The notes under the pieces: generated by a model
The model's input: the letters and a program-made list of their open reading frames with translations, nothing else
Told to the model about the DNA's origin: nothing
The model's database searches: none
In this document: piece after piece, positions 53,899 to 61,154 of the stretch
Layout of the letters: every line of letters begins with the position of its first letter
Numbering within the stretch: position 1 is the stretch's first letter
Position numbers and translations under genes: made by a program
From: Exiguobacterium sp. FSL W8-0210
Lineage (GTDB): Bacteria; Bacillota; Bacilli; Exiguobacteriales; Exiguobacteriaceae
Reading direction: 5' to 3'
Assembly: GCF_038006045.1 (NCBI RefSeq)
Contig: NZ_JBBOUK010000001.1
Location: 2,521,001-2,585,000, forward strand
Length of the DNA: 64,000 bases

Positions 53899-54627
53899 TT
53901 GAAAAATAAATGGATTTGGCTTAACTGGGTCGGCTTCATCTTTACGATTGCTGTGAACGCCCTCGATGGTGGAAAGACAGGACGGATTTCTGACTCCATC
54001 TTTACGTTATTCAAACCGGCTGGTTATGCGTTCTCGATTTGGGGATTGATCTATACGATTTTACTCATTTGGTTGATTCTCCAAACGATCCCAAAATTCA
54101 AGGAACATGAACTGGCGAAAAAAATCGGACCATGGTTCCTGATCAGCTGTTTATTCAATGCTGGCTGGATTGTCTCATTCACCTTCGAATTGTTCGTAGT
54201 ATCTGTCGTCGTCATCGTTGGTCTCTTGCTGTCATTGATCGTCATCTACTCGAAAATCGACCGCGAGACGAAAGGCTTACGCTTCAAGCTACCTTTCTCG
54301 CTTTATCTCGGCTGGGTATCGGTCGCAACGATCGCCGACATCTTCCTAACGATCAACGCAGAGGGCGTGACATCGTGGCTTGGAATCGGAGATGCCGGTT
54401 GGACGATGATTATGCTTGTCGTCGGTGTCATCGTCGCCCTTCTCTTCATGTTCGCAAACCGCGATCCGATTTATCCGCTCGTCTTCGTCTGGGCGTACAT
54501 CGCAATCAATTTCGAGTCGGATAACGGTCTCGTCGATACGGCGGTTCTCGGTAGCGTCGTCTTATTGTTAGCCGGGTATATCTTCCTTCTTGTACGGATG
54601 CGCCGTCGAGTCAGCGTGAGCAAGTGA
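53899..54627 (+). CDS. TspO/MBR-like tryptophan-rich sensory protein homologue
   Basis: 242 residues with about seven to eight helices. The element FKPAGYAFSIWGLIYT near residue 38 is the hallmark of TspO/MBR-related proteins of Bacilli, which are longer than the five-helix TspO of about 160 residues. Family members bind tetrapyrroles; the ligand of this longer group is not established. The start is TTG 53899, 8 bases after AAGGAGG, which lies in the preceding terminator hairpin. Confidence 0.8.
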   Translation: MKNKWIWLNWVGFIFTIAVNALDGGKTGRISDSIFTLFKPAGYAFSIWGLIYTILLIWLILQTIPKFKEHELAKKIGPWFLISCLFNAGWIVSFTFELFVVSVVVIVGLLLSLIVIYSKIDRETKGLRFKLPFSLYLGWVSVATIADIFLTINAEGVTSWLGIGDAGWTMIMLVVGVIVALLFMFANRDPIYPLVFVWAYIAINFESDNGLVDTAVLGSVVLLLAGYIFLLVRMRRRVSVSK

Positions 54628-54678
54628 CGTTCCTTTCTCATTCGAACGGCGTATACTAGAGAAAAGGAGTGAATGACC

Positions 54679-55026
54679 ATGAACATCACATTTACACCAT
54701 CTGCTCAGGAACGAATCAATCAATTACGCGGTGAAGTATCCGGTCAACTACACCTCTACTACGATACAGAAGGTTGCGGTTGCGGAAACTCTGGTATCTT
54801 CAGTATTCGTCTCGTCGATGAAGCGACCCCGGAAGACATGACGATCGACTCGAATGTCGGACCCGTTCTTGTCAAACGATGGTCGAGTCATTTCCTCGAT
54901 CAAGACATGACGCTCGATTACAACGCGGAGAAAAAAGCGTTGATCCTTAAAAGCGATGGACAATACTTCAATACGAACGTGCTCGTTACGGATCAGACAG
55001 GCTGTGTCCTCACGGTTCGTTCATAA
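54679..55026 (+). CDS. HesB/IscA-fold iron-sulfur biosynthesis family protein, YqkB-like
   Basis: 115 residues. It starts ITFTPSAQERINQLRG; the cysteine motif EGCGCGNSG near residue 35 and a late Cys in TDQTGCVLTV match B. subtilis YqkB. Possibly an iron or cluster-handling protein, unlike the Cys-free HesB-like protein at 40621. ATG 54679 is preferred to ATG 54673 for its 9-base spacing from AAGGAG. Confidence 0.85.
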   Translation: MNITFTPSAQERINQLRGEVSGQLHLYYDTEGCGCGNSGIFSIRLVDEATPEDMTIDSNVGPVLVKRWSSHFLDQDMTLDYNAEKKALILKSDGQYFNTNVLVTDQTGCVLTVRS

Positions 55027-55035
55027 GCACAGACG

Positions 55036-55070
55036 AAAAAGGCAACTTCCGCGATGGAAGTTGCCTTTGT
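55036..55070 (+). terminator. Terminator of yqkB-like gene
   Basis: Perfect 13-bp stem (55038-55050 with 55056-55068) and 5-nt loop, then T/G-rich. Confidence 0.88.
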
Positions 55071-55128
55071 TTGTGTTCGAACAGACAGATGCTACGTTAA
55101 AAGCTTGGATGGTCTGAGTATGATTGAA

Positions 55129-55233
55129 TGTACTAGATGTCTGTCTGCGTCGTGCACAAGCTGGTGAGAAAATCCAGCGCTTTGCGTCCCCCCAGACGTC
55201 GCATGCATCATCCTCGCATGCTTATCTAGTATA
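55129..55233. other. Intergenic three-way-junction element (candidate structured RNA or repeat)
   Basis: Lies in 233 bp between two convergent genes. Outer stem of ten pairs (55129-55138 with 55224-55233, core TACTAGAT/ATCTAGTA) encloses two arms. Arm A is GTCTG/CAGAC (55139-55143 with 55193-55197) carrying GCTGG/CCAGC (55160-55164 with 55174-55178). Arm B is GCATGC/GCATGC (55201-55206 with 55216-55221). A -10-like TATGAT at 55119-55124 could fire + strand transcription. The strand is undecided and no known family is recognised. Confidence 0.45.
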
Positions 55234-55259
55234 CGAACGAAAGTCGTGTTTGGATTGCT

Positions 55260-57302
55260 TTATCCGACATTTAGAACGGTCTCTTCAATCATCCGCTGAT
55301 TCAGATCCTTCACATGCATCGGCTTACTGTAATAATAACCTTGTCCATAATCACAACCGAGACGTTTCAGGAAAAGATGCTGTTCGAGTGTCTCGACGCC
55401 TTCCGCGACGACTTCGATCCCGAGACTCTTCGCAAGCTGGATGATCATTTCCGTGATTGCCGTTCCGCGTTCGTCATGCGGGACTTCATCAATGAACGAT
55501 TTATCGATCTTCAGGATATCAATCGGGAGATGCTTCAGGTGTGTCAATGATGATAGACCCGTTCCGAAATCATCAAGTGCGATCGTCAGACTGAGTTGTT
55601 TCAGTTCACCGAGCATCATCATTGCCCGGTCGAGGTTCTCCATGACGGATGTTTCCGTGATTTCAAGCTGTAGCTGTAGTTCGCTCCCATTCTTCAATGA
55701 ATGGTGGACGATTTCCTTAATCATTAAGTTGTGTGACTCGGACCGGAAATGCATCGCCGATAAGTTCACCGAGACTTGGCGAATGAAATAATCTTCCTTC
55801 TTCCAAATCTCCATCTGGGCGACGGTCTCTTTGAGTACCCACTTAGTTAAACGGTGAATCAAACTGTATTTTTCTGCAAGCGGGATGAACTCCGCCGGTG
55901 AGATGAATCCAAACTTCGGATGATTCCAGCGGATCAAGACTTCCGCTTGATCAACTTTTCCCGTCGCAAGGGCGATCTTCGGTTGATAGACGAGGGTGAA
56001 CTCCTTGAAATCCGTCATCGCCCGGCGTAAGGATCCGACAATCAATTGCTCTCTACGATCCGAGTGTAGTGAGTCATCATACACGATGAAGCGATCACGC
56101 CCCTCATTTTTGCCAGCCCGAAGCGCACTCTCCATCTGACCGATCCGCATCTCAAGTGATTCCTTCGCATTCGGGAGGATGACGCCCATCGTTGCTGTCA
56201 AATGAACCGGTTGATCTTCGAGATCAATCGGAAGACGTACATCGTCTAAAATTTGTTCGAAGACATCCGTCATGTCTTCTTGTGAGACACGTTTGATGAG
56301 GAAGAACTGCGTCCCGTTATAACGAATACACGCTTCATCTTCCTTCAACGTCTGTAACATCCGTTCTGCGAATTGGCGGATGACCGCATCTCCCTTATCG
56401 AATCCGAATGTGTCATTGACCCATTTGTATCCATCAAGATCAAGTAACGCCATCGCCATCTCCTGCTTAGCACGACCATACTGGGCATCGACTCTTGTCA
56501 TGTGATGATCGAGCCATCGTCGGTTGTGTAATCCCGTCAGATGATCGGTATACGCCATCATCTGCAGTGCACGACGTTCGAGGTGAATGTAGAGACCTGC
56601 AATCAACACGAGAATCAAGAAGACCGGTATCGCGACTTCGTTCAAGATGTTCGACGTGATTGGAGCATCACCGATAAGTCCGGCATCTGAGGCTGGAATA
56701 CAGAACGATGTGCCGAGCATTCCGACATAATGCATCGAAGAGATGGCAAACCCCATCACGACTGCGATGGGAATCAAGATTCGTTTCTTAGCGACATGTC
56801 TCAAGCGATGAAGCAGTAGCAAGGCGATATAGGCGACAGTGACTGCAATCAGGACGGATAAAAAAAATAAACTCTTCTCATACCGAACGGCTCCACCGAA
56901 CTCCATCGCCATCATGCCAAGGTAATGCATCGTAGCGATTCCGCACCCCATCAGGGATCCTGCTAAAATGACCTTCTTTCGCGTAATCGTCGACGAGTAC
57001 AACAAATGAAAGGCAATGAAAGCAGCCAAAATAGCGGGAATGACGGATAAGAACATTAAAAACCAATCATAGCGAACCGTGACGGACAGAGAGAATGCCC
57101 CCATCCCGACGAAATGCATTCCCCAGATCGATAACCCCATCGTCAACGACGAGAGGAACAAGGCACGCTTCTTTAAGGAAGTCGCTTTCGCTAGACGACG
57201 ATTTAACTCCAGTGAACCATATGAGCCGAGGATGGCAACGAGCACCGATAACACGACCAATGTCACTTCGTAGTGTTTCGTTAAGATGATCCATTCATTC
57301 AT
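55260..57302 (-). CDS. MHYT-GGDEF-EAL protein with degenerate GGDEF
   Basis: 680 residues. N-terminal MHYT sensor with seven helices and three motif copies (MHFVGM, MHYLGM, MHYVGM), a domain proposed to bind a metal and sense gas or redox. The following GGDEF domain (about 255-415) is degenerate: the active site reads RYNGTQF, so cyclase activity is unlikely. The EAL domain (about 430-670) keeps AEVLIRW, NLSAMHF, ETSVMEN, DDFGTGLSSL, KIDKSFI and VAEGVET, so phosphodiesterase activity is likely. ATG 57302 follows AAGGAGA. Architecture resembles B. subtilis YkoW without its PAS domain. Confidence 0.9.
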   Translation of the reverse strand: MNEWIILTKHYEVTLVVLSVLVAILGSYGSLELNRRLAKATSLKKRALFLSSLTMGLSIWGMHFVGMGAFSLSVTVRYDWFLMFLSVIPAILAAFIAFHLLYSSTITRKKVILAGSLMGCGIATMHYLGMMAMEFGGAVRYEKSLFFLSVLIAVTVAYIALLLLHRLRHVAKKRILIPIAVVMGFAISSMHYVGMLGTSFCIPASDAGLIGDAPITSNILNEVAIPVFLILVLIAGLYIHLERRALQMMAYTDHLTGLHNRRWLDHHMTRVDAQYGRAKQEMAMALLDLDGYKWVNDTFGFDKGDAVIRQFAERMLQTLKEDEACIRYNGTQFFLIKRVSQEDMTDVFEQILDDVRLPIDLEDQPVHLTATMGVILPNAKESLEMRIGQMESALRAGKNEGRDRFIVYDDSLHSDRREQLIVGSLRRAMTDFKEFTLVYQPKIALATGKVDQAEVLIRWNHPKFGFISPAEFIPLAEKYSLIHRLTKWVLKETVAQMEIWKKEDYFIRQVSVNLSAMHFRSESHNLMIKEIVHHSLKNGSELQLQLEITETSVMENLDRAMMMLGELKQLSLTIALDDFGTGLSSLTHLKHLPIDILKIDKSFIDEVPHDERGTAITEMIIQLAKSLGIEVVAEGVETLEQHLFLKRLGCDYGQGYYYSKPMHVKDLNQRMIEETVLNVG

Positions 57303-57440
57303 TGTATGAGGTCTCTCCTTATGAAATGTCATTCTCCTAACTATCGTCTGCTCTGACTCTTTTTTTCAGTGAAATTTAGAAATTCGTTTGATTTCTTATC
57401 ATTCCATCACTTTTTTACCTAATCCACTCGACATCTTACA

Positions 57441-57471
57441 CAAAAACGGATCCGCTCGAGACGGATCCGTT
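57441..57471 (-). terminator. Terminator of sigma/anti-sigma operon
   Basis: Reverse strand: perfect 10-bp stem (57462-57471 with 57445-57454), 7-nt loop and TTTTT. Confidence 0.9.
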
Positions 57472-57482
57472 AAACATCATTT

Positions 57483-58220
57483 TTAGAGTGCTACCGATGC
57501 GACGATTTCACCCGTCGGTTTTTCTAAATCCGGTTCGGGTTCGACCGTGATGGCGACGGCATCAACTTTTCCGTCTCCTTTAAGCGGGAAGACAGCTGCT
57601 GCCTCTCCATCTTTTTCGATGACACCGTTCGCAGTAGGTGTCTCTCCTTCGAGCGTCCACAATTGATAGAGCTGACCTTTTTGAAGCGGTGGTAAATCTT
57701 TCAGTTGAACGAGCATATACGATTTATCGTTTTGCGTGAAAATCATGCTCGATCCTTTAATGGACTCGGTACTTTCAAAGTTCCCCATCCCTTTGATCTC
57801 ATCCATGGCTAACGTCTCTGGTGTATCTGTGCTCTCTTCCTGTGACAGGAAGTAGGCATTCGCACCAAGCGAGAGAATCAAGGCGGCGGCGATACTCATC
57901 AACCAACCGAGTGGCACACTCTTCTTCTTCGTTTGTTGCTGACGTGCTTGTTTAATGTCTACCGGAGTAGTCATCGGCGCTTCCTTCGGAGACGCTGCCT
58001 CTGCTGAACCAAGGACTTCTCCAAGAATTCGTGCTTTCATACCTGCAGGAACGGGTCGCTCCGGAAGCGATTCAGCGATGGGAAGCATGAGTTCTTCCAT
58101 TTCTAAAAGCGCTTCACGACATTCTTCGCACGTCGCAAGATGCGCTGCGAACGCGTCGCGATCTGCTGCGGATAATGTTCCATTGAAATAATCGATTAAG
58201 TCATGACAACGTTCTTCCAT
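57483..58220 (-). CDS. Anti-sigma factor with zinc-finger and RskA-like domain
   Basis: 245 residues. The N-terminal anti-sigma domain has the zinc motif HLATCEEC (H-x3-C-x2-C, about residues 27-34). One membrane helix (about 104-123) leads to an extracytoplasmic RskA-type domain (LKDLPPLQKGQLYQLWTLEG core, TVEPEPDLEKPTGEIVAS). It should hold the ECF sigma factor inactive at the membrane until a signal outside. ATG 58220 follows GGGAGG by 7 bases and overlaps the sigma gene by 20 bp. Confidence 0.9.
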   Translation of the reverse strand: MEERCHDLIDYFNGTLSAADRDAFAAHLATCEECREALLEMEELMLPIAESLPERPVPAGMKARILGEVLGSAEAASPKEAPMTTPVDIKQARQQQTKKKSVPLGWLMSIAAALILSLGANAYFLSQEESTDTPETLAMDEIKGMGNFESTESIKGSSMIFTQNDKSYMLVQLKDLPPLQKGQLYQLWTLEGETPTANGVIEKDGEAAAVFPLKGDGKVDAVAITVEPEPDLEKPTGEIVASVAL

Positions 58221-58764
58221 CTCGTTCCCTCCCATCCATTCGTTTTCGTAATGCTTGAATCGCGCTCCTGATTCGCGTCTTGACCGTTCCAAGAGGTAAA
58301 TCGAGTCGCTCTGAAATCTGTTGCTGCGTCATACCCTGGAAGTAAACGAGTTCAATCAGCTCTTGCTGCTCTGGCTTCAGTTCACTGACTGCGTCGCGCA
58401 CTTCAGCAGCCGTTTCCCGCTGCATGACCGTCCGCTCGACCGGCTCGTCGTATCCACCATCCCGCTCTTCGACTTCGATCGTCGGTTGTCGTTTTTCACG
58501 ACGGAGACAATCGAGTGCCGCGTTACGTGTAATCGTTAAAATCCACGATGAAAACTTTCCTTTTTGTGTATCAAAATCAACACGACCGTTCCAAATCTTC
58601 ATCCATACTTCCTGTATGACTTCTTCGGACAACCGGTCATTATTCGTAAAGCGATGGGCGAATGAAAACAATAACCTCTCGTACTTATCGTATAATGTCT
58701 CGAGAGCTTGCTCGTCACCGCTACGCATCAGATGATAAAGCGATTCATCGGATTGAGTGTGCAT
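58201..58764 (-). CDS. ECF-family RNA polymerase sigma factor
   Basis: 187 residues. Region 2 (YDKYERLLFSFAHRFTNN, VIQEVWMKIW, FSSWILTITRNAALDCLR) and region 4 (LIELVYFQGMTQQQISERLDLPLGTVKTRIRSA by its QQQISERLDLPLGTVKTR core) are complete. It pairs with the overlapping anti-sigma gene, whose RskA domain suggests the SigK/ECF19-like group. ATG 58764 lies just after GAAGGAGGAG; an upstream in-frame start would precede the promoter -10. Confidence 0.93.
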   Translation of the reverse strand: MHTQSDESLYHLMRSGDEQALETLYDKYERLLFSFAHRFTNNDRLSEEVIQEVWMKIWNGRVDFDTQKGKFSSWILTITRNAALDCLRREKRQPTIEVEERDGGYDEPVERTVMQRETAAEVRDAVSELKPEQQELIELVYFQGMTQQQISERLDLPLGTVKTRIRSAIQALRKRMDGRERDGRTLS

Positions 58765-58791
58765 CCTTCTCCTCCTTCTGACGTCAGCCCT

Positions 58792-58820
58792 ATCATATAG
58801 TATACGCAAGCTGACACCAA
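58792..58820 (-). promoter_or_regulatory. Promoter of sigma/anti-sigma operon
   Basis: Reverse strand: -35 TTGGTG (58815-58820), 17-bp spacer and -10 TATGAT (58792-58797), 27 bp before the ATG. It reads as a sigma-A type; an autoregulatory ECF promoter is not obvious. Confidence 0.5.
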
Positions 58821-58990
58821 ATCGTTTTCGATTTCACCCATTTTCTAAGTAAAAAACTTCACCACATCCATATTCCCTCATTCTATGAAAAGTATAGCTT
58901 AAAATTCTGCTGAATTGACAGCGATACCGTAATGGGCATAGCATAAAGATACTACATGACGTCAGGTCAACGGGAATCGGAGGAATAAAG

Positions 58991-59254
58991 ATGGATTATG
59001 ATCGGAAGATGAAAAACCGTGTTAGTCGGATTGAAGGACAGCTACGAGGTATTTTACGGATGATGGAAGAAGGGCAAGATTGCCGCGATGTCATCACCCA
59101 GCTCTCCGCTGCCCGTTCTGCGATTGACCGGACGATCGGCGTCGTCGTTAGCTCGAATTTGATCGATTGTGTCAAGGAAGCAGAACAAAATGGCGATGGA
59201 CAAACAGAAGAACTCGTGAAGGAAGCGGTCAACCTATTGGTGAAAAGCCGCTGA
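58991..59254 (+). CDS. CsoR/DUF156-family repressor, CstR-like
   Basis: 87-residue all-helical repressor (VSRIEGQLRGILRMMEEGQDCRD). Of the metal-site fingerprint it keeps Cys31 and Cys60 but has Asn56 where Cu(I)-sensing CsoR has His. Two cysteines at these positions without the His describe the persulfide sensor CstR of S. aureus. So it probably senses sulfane sulfur rather than copper (inference). CstR targets such as rhodanese genes are not adjacent. GGAGGAA precedes the ATG. A partial ATACC-N5-GGGCAT dyad lies upstream near 58924-58939. Confidence 0.85.
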   Translation: MDYDRKMKNRVSRIEGQLRGILRMMEEGQDCRDVITQLSAARSAIDRTIGVVVSSNLIDCVKEAEQNGDGQTEELVKEAVNLLVKSR

Positions 59255-59270
59255 CGTCACGTTCATACCG

Positions 59271-59301
59271 ATAGTCTGCTTTGGAAGCAGGCTATTTTTT
59301 A
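59271..59301 (+). terminator. Terminator of CstR-like gene
   Basis: 11-bp stem with one wobble (59271-59281 with 59285-59295), 3-nt loop and TTTTTT. Confidence 0.85.
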
Positions 59302-59347
59302 ACGTTTCTTTTCTCAAAGTCGTTGCGAGTGTACACCTTGACTTAGG

Positions 59348-59375
59348 TTTGATTGCGTATCAAAACAGGTATACT
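59348..59375 (+). promoter_or_regulatory. Promoter/operator region of SMP-30 gene
   Basis: TTTGAT-TGCGT-ATCAAA, a perfect 6-bp inverted repeat (59348-59364), followed by -10 TATACT (59370-59375). The left arm doubles as a -35-like element at 16-bp spacing. It could be a repressor operator; the regulator is unknown. Confidence 0.4.
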
Positions 59376-59431
59376 AAATTGTTATTACTTGGACAGCATG
59401 TAGAGCCGTCCGCTTAGGAGGAAGAGTACTC

Positions 59432-60238
59432 ATGACCGTTTCCCTATTCATTGATATCACCTGCAAGACAGGTGAATCCCCTGTTTACGACGCAAAAACA
59501 AAACGCTTTTATTTCGTCGATATTCCGAATCAACTGCTCTTTTCATATGATCTTGTTACAGAAGCACTTAAACCATATACGTTGCCAAGCGCTATTACAT
59601 CGATTGCCTTGACGGACGCTCCGGACTTATTGCGTGTCACATCAGCACATGGCTTTGGCACGTTCGATCTCAAGGAAGGACATCTGTCTCTCGAACATCA
59701 ATTGTCATTACCGGATTCTGATCGGATGAACGATGGCAAGCTCGATCCGACCGGACAATATGTCGCTGGTAGCATTAATGAAGAAGACGGTAAAACAGCT
59801 GGGCTGTTCCGCCTGCGTCATGACGGTTCCATCGATGTTTTACACGAAGACTTGACGAACTCCAATGGACTCGTCTGGTCAGAAGATGGCAAGACGCTCT
59901 ATCATATCGATACACCAACGAAAAAAGTCTATGCCTTCGACTACGCTCCCGATGCCCCACTTTCGAATAAACGCGTCGCCGTTGATCTCGAAGAGGAAGA
60001 AGGATTCCCGGATGGTATGACGAAGGATGCTGAAGGTCATGCTTGGATCGCACATTACGCCGGATCATGTATTACACGTTGGAATCTCACGACGGGCGAA
60101 AAACTGGATCATGTCGACTTCCCTGTCTCGAATCCGACATGTCCGATTTTTTACGAAGATCGCTTACTCGTCACAACAGCTGCCAACGGAGATGATGCAC
60201 CACATGCCGGTGCTGTCTTCGCGGTGACATTTGAATAA
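59432..60238 (+). CDS. SMP-30/gluconolactonase family hydrolase
   Basis: 268-residue six-bladed beta-propeller lactonase. Metal-site residues are visible as GESPVYD (Glu near 14), MNDGKLDPTG (Asn/Asp near 101), NSNGLVWSEDGKTLYHIDT (Asn near 144) and PDGMTKDAEGHAWIA (Asp near 193). It probably hydrolyses a sugar lactone; the substrate is not evident. TAGGAGGA precedes the ATG with rather long spacing. Own terminator follows. Confidence 0.9.
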   Translation: MTVSLFIDITCKTGESPVYDAKTKRFYFVDIPNQLLFSYDLVTEALKPYTLPSAITSIALTDAPDLLRVTSAHGFGTFDLKEGHLSLEHQLSLPDSDRMNDGKLDPTGQYVAGSINEEDGKTAGLFRLRHDGSIDVLHEDLTNSNGLVWSEDGKTLYHIDTPTKKVYAFDYAPDAPLSNKRVAVDLEEEEGFPDGMTKDAEGHAWIAHYAGSCITRWNLTTGEKLDHVDFPVSNPTCPIFYEDRLLVTTAANGDDAPHAGAVFAVTFE

Positions 60239-60244
60239 TTAGCA

Positions 60245-60282
60245 AGGGAGGGATCATCTAGTAATAGATGGTGCCTCTTTTT
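60245..60282 (+). terminator. Terminator of SMP-30 gene
   Basis: Imperfect stem (ATCATCT/AGATGGT plus GAGG/CCTC, about 60248-60277) followed by TTTTT. Confidence 0.7.
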
Positions 60283-60364
60283 ACACATAATCCGTCTAGA
60301 CGCCTATTCAAAAACAGACGATACTAAAGAAGAAGTCTATTTACTTTTTGAAGGAGTGAAGCCG

Positions 60365-61093
60365 ATGCGTGTCACGATCATCGAACGTTTACACCAATTG
60401 CAGACGACCCCATCCTTTTTCCCGGTCAATTGCTACCTGTTTGAAGAAGCAGACAGTTTGACATTGATTGACGCCGGACTCGGAATCAACGCAAAGGCGC
60501 TTTATCACTATATTCGAAAGCAAGAAAAACCGCTCGGCGCAATTATCCTGACACACGCACATGCCGATCATGTCGGCTCGCTCGATTTCCTTGCGAATGC
60601 CTTTCCTCTCGCTCAAGTCTGCATCAGTTACCGTGATGCCGCATTGCTCAGTGGGGACGAGACGCTACGCGAAGGCGAAACGACCCCTTTAAAAGGCGGT
60701 ATTCCGAAAAACATCAAAACACGTCCAGATCGATTGCTCGAAAGTGGTCAACAAGTCGGTAGCCTCAGCGTCATCGCTTCGCCAGGTCATACACCTGGTT
60801 CGATTTCTCTTTGGCATGAAGGTAGTCGGATGCTGATCGCCGGAGATGCCTTTCAGACACAAGGGGGACTCGCTGTCTCCGGTGACGTCCGTTGGCAATT
60901 TCCGTTCCCAGCACTTGCGACATGGGATCCGGACGTTGCTCTTCGCTCCGCTGATCAATTAACGGAACTGTCTCCGGATATTCTTGCCGTCGGACATGGT
61001 CCCCTCATCCTTGGACCAAGTTACGAGATGCGCCAAGCCGTCGATCGATTCACGCACGTCTTACAGACGAAAAAATCGTCACCTTTCAAATAA
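60365..61093 (+). CDS. MBL-fold metallo-hydrolase
   Basis: 242 residues. Zinc motif THAHADHVG (HxHxDH, about residues 63-70), then SPGHTPGSIS, AGDAF and late AVGHGP, which complete a two-metal site as in glyoxalase II-like hydrolases. No rhodanese or RNase domain. ATG 60365 is preferred to GTG 60356 because AAGGAG then lies 8 bases upstream. The substrate is unknown. Confidence 0.9.
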   Translation: MRVTIIERLHQLQTTPSFFPVNCYLFEEADSLTLIDAGLGINAKALYHYIRKQEKPLGAIILTHAHADHVGSLDFLANAFPLAQVCISYRDAALLSGDETLREGETTPLKGGIPKNIKTRPDRLLESGQQVGSLSVIASPGHTPGSISLWHEGSRMLIAGDAFQTQGGLAVSGDVRWQFPFPALATWDPDVALRSADQLTELSPDILAVGHGPLILGPSYEMRQAVDRFTHVLQTKKSSPFK

Positions 61094-61097
61094 CACA

Positions 61098-61145
61098 CGA
61101 AAAAACATCCGTACGCGTTCCTGACACGTCGCGGATGTTTTTTCG
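61098..61145. terminator. Bidirectional terminator between MBL hydrolase and alpha-glucosidase genes
   Basis: AAAAAACATCCG (61100-61111) pairs with CGGATGTTTTTT (61132-61143), with A-run and T-run on either side. Confidence 0.88.
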
Positions 61146-61154
61146 TCCAGTAGT

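Noticed and set aside
55165-55200. GACGCAAAGC on the reverse strand, as in the c-di-GMP-I riboswitch core, next to a c-di-GMP gene
   Set aside because: The other required parts (GCAAACC segment, GNRA tetraloop and its receptor) are missing, the arm topology differs, and the element lies downstream of the gene's stop codon rather than in a leader.
60365-61093. MBL hydrolase as a persulfide dioxygenase partner of the CstR-like repressor
   Set aside because: It lacks a rhodanese domain and is separated from the repressor by the SMP-30 gene and two terminators; motifs fit general glyoxalase II-like hydrolases.
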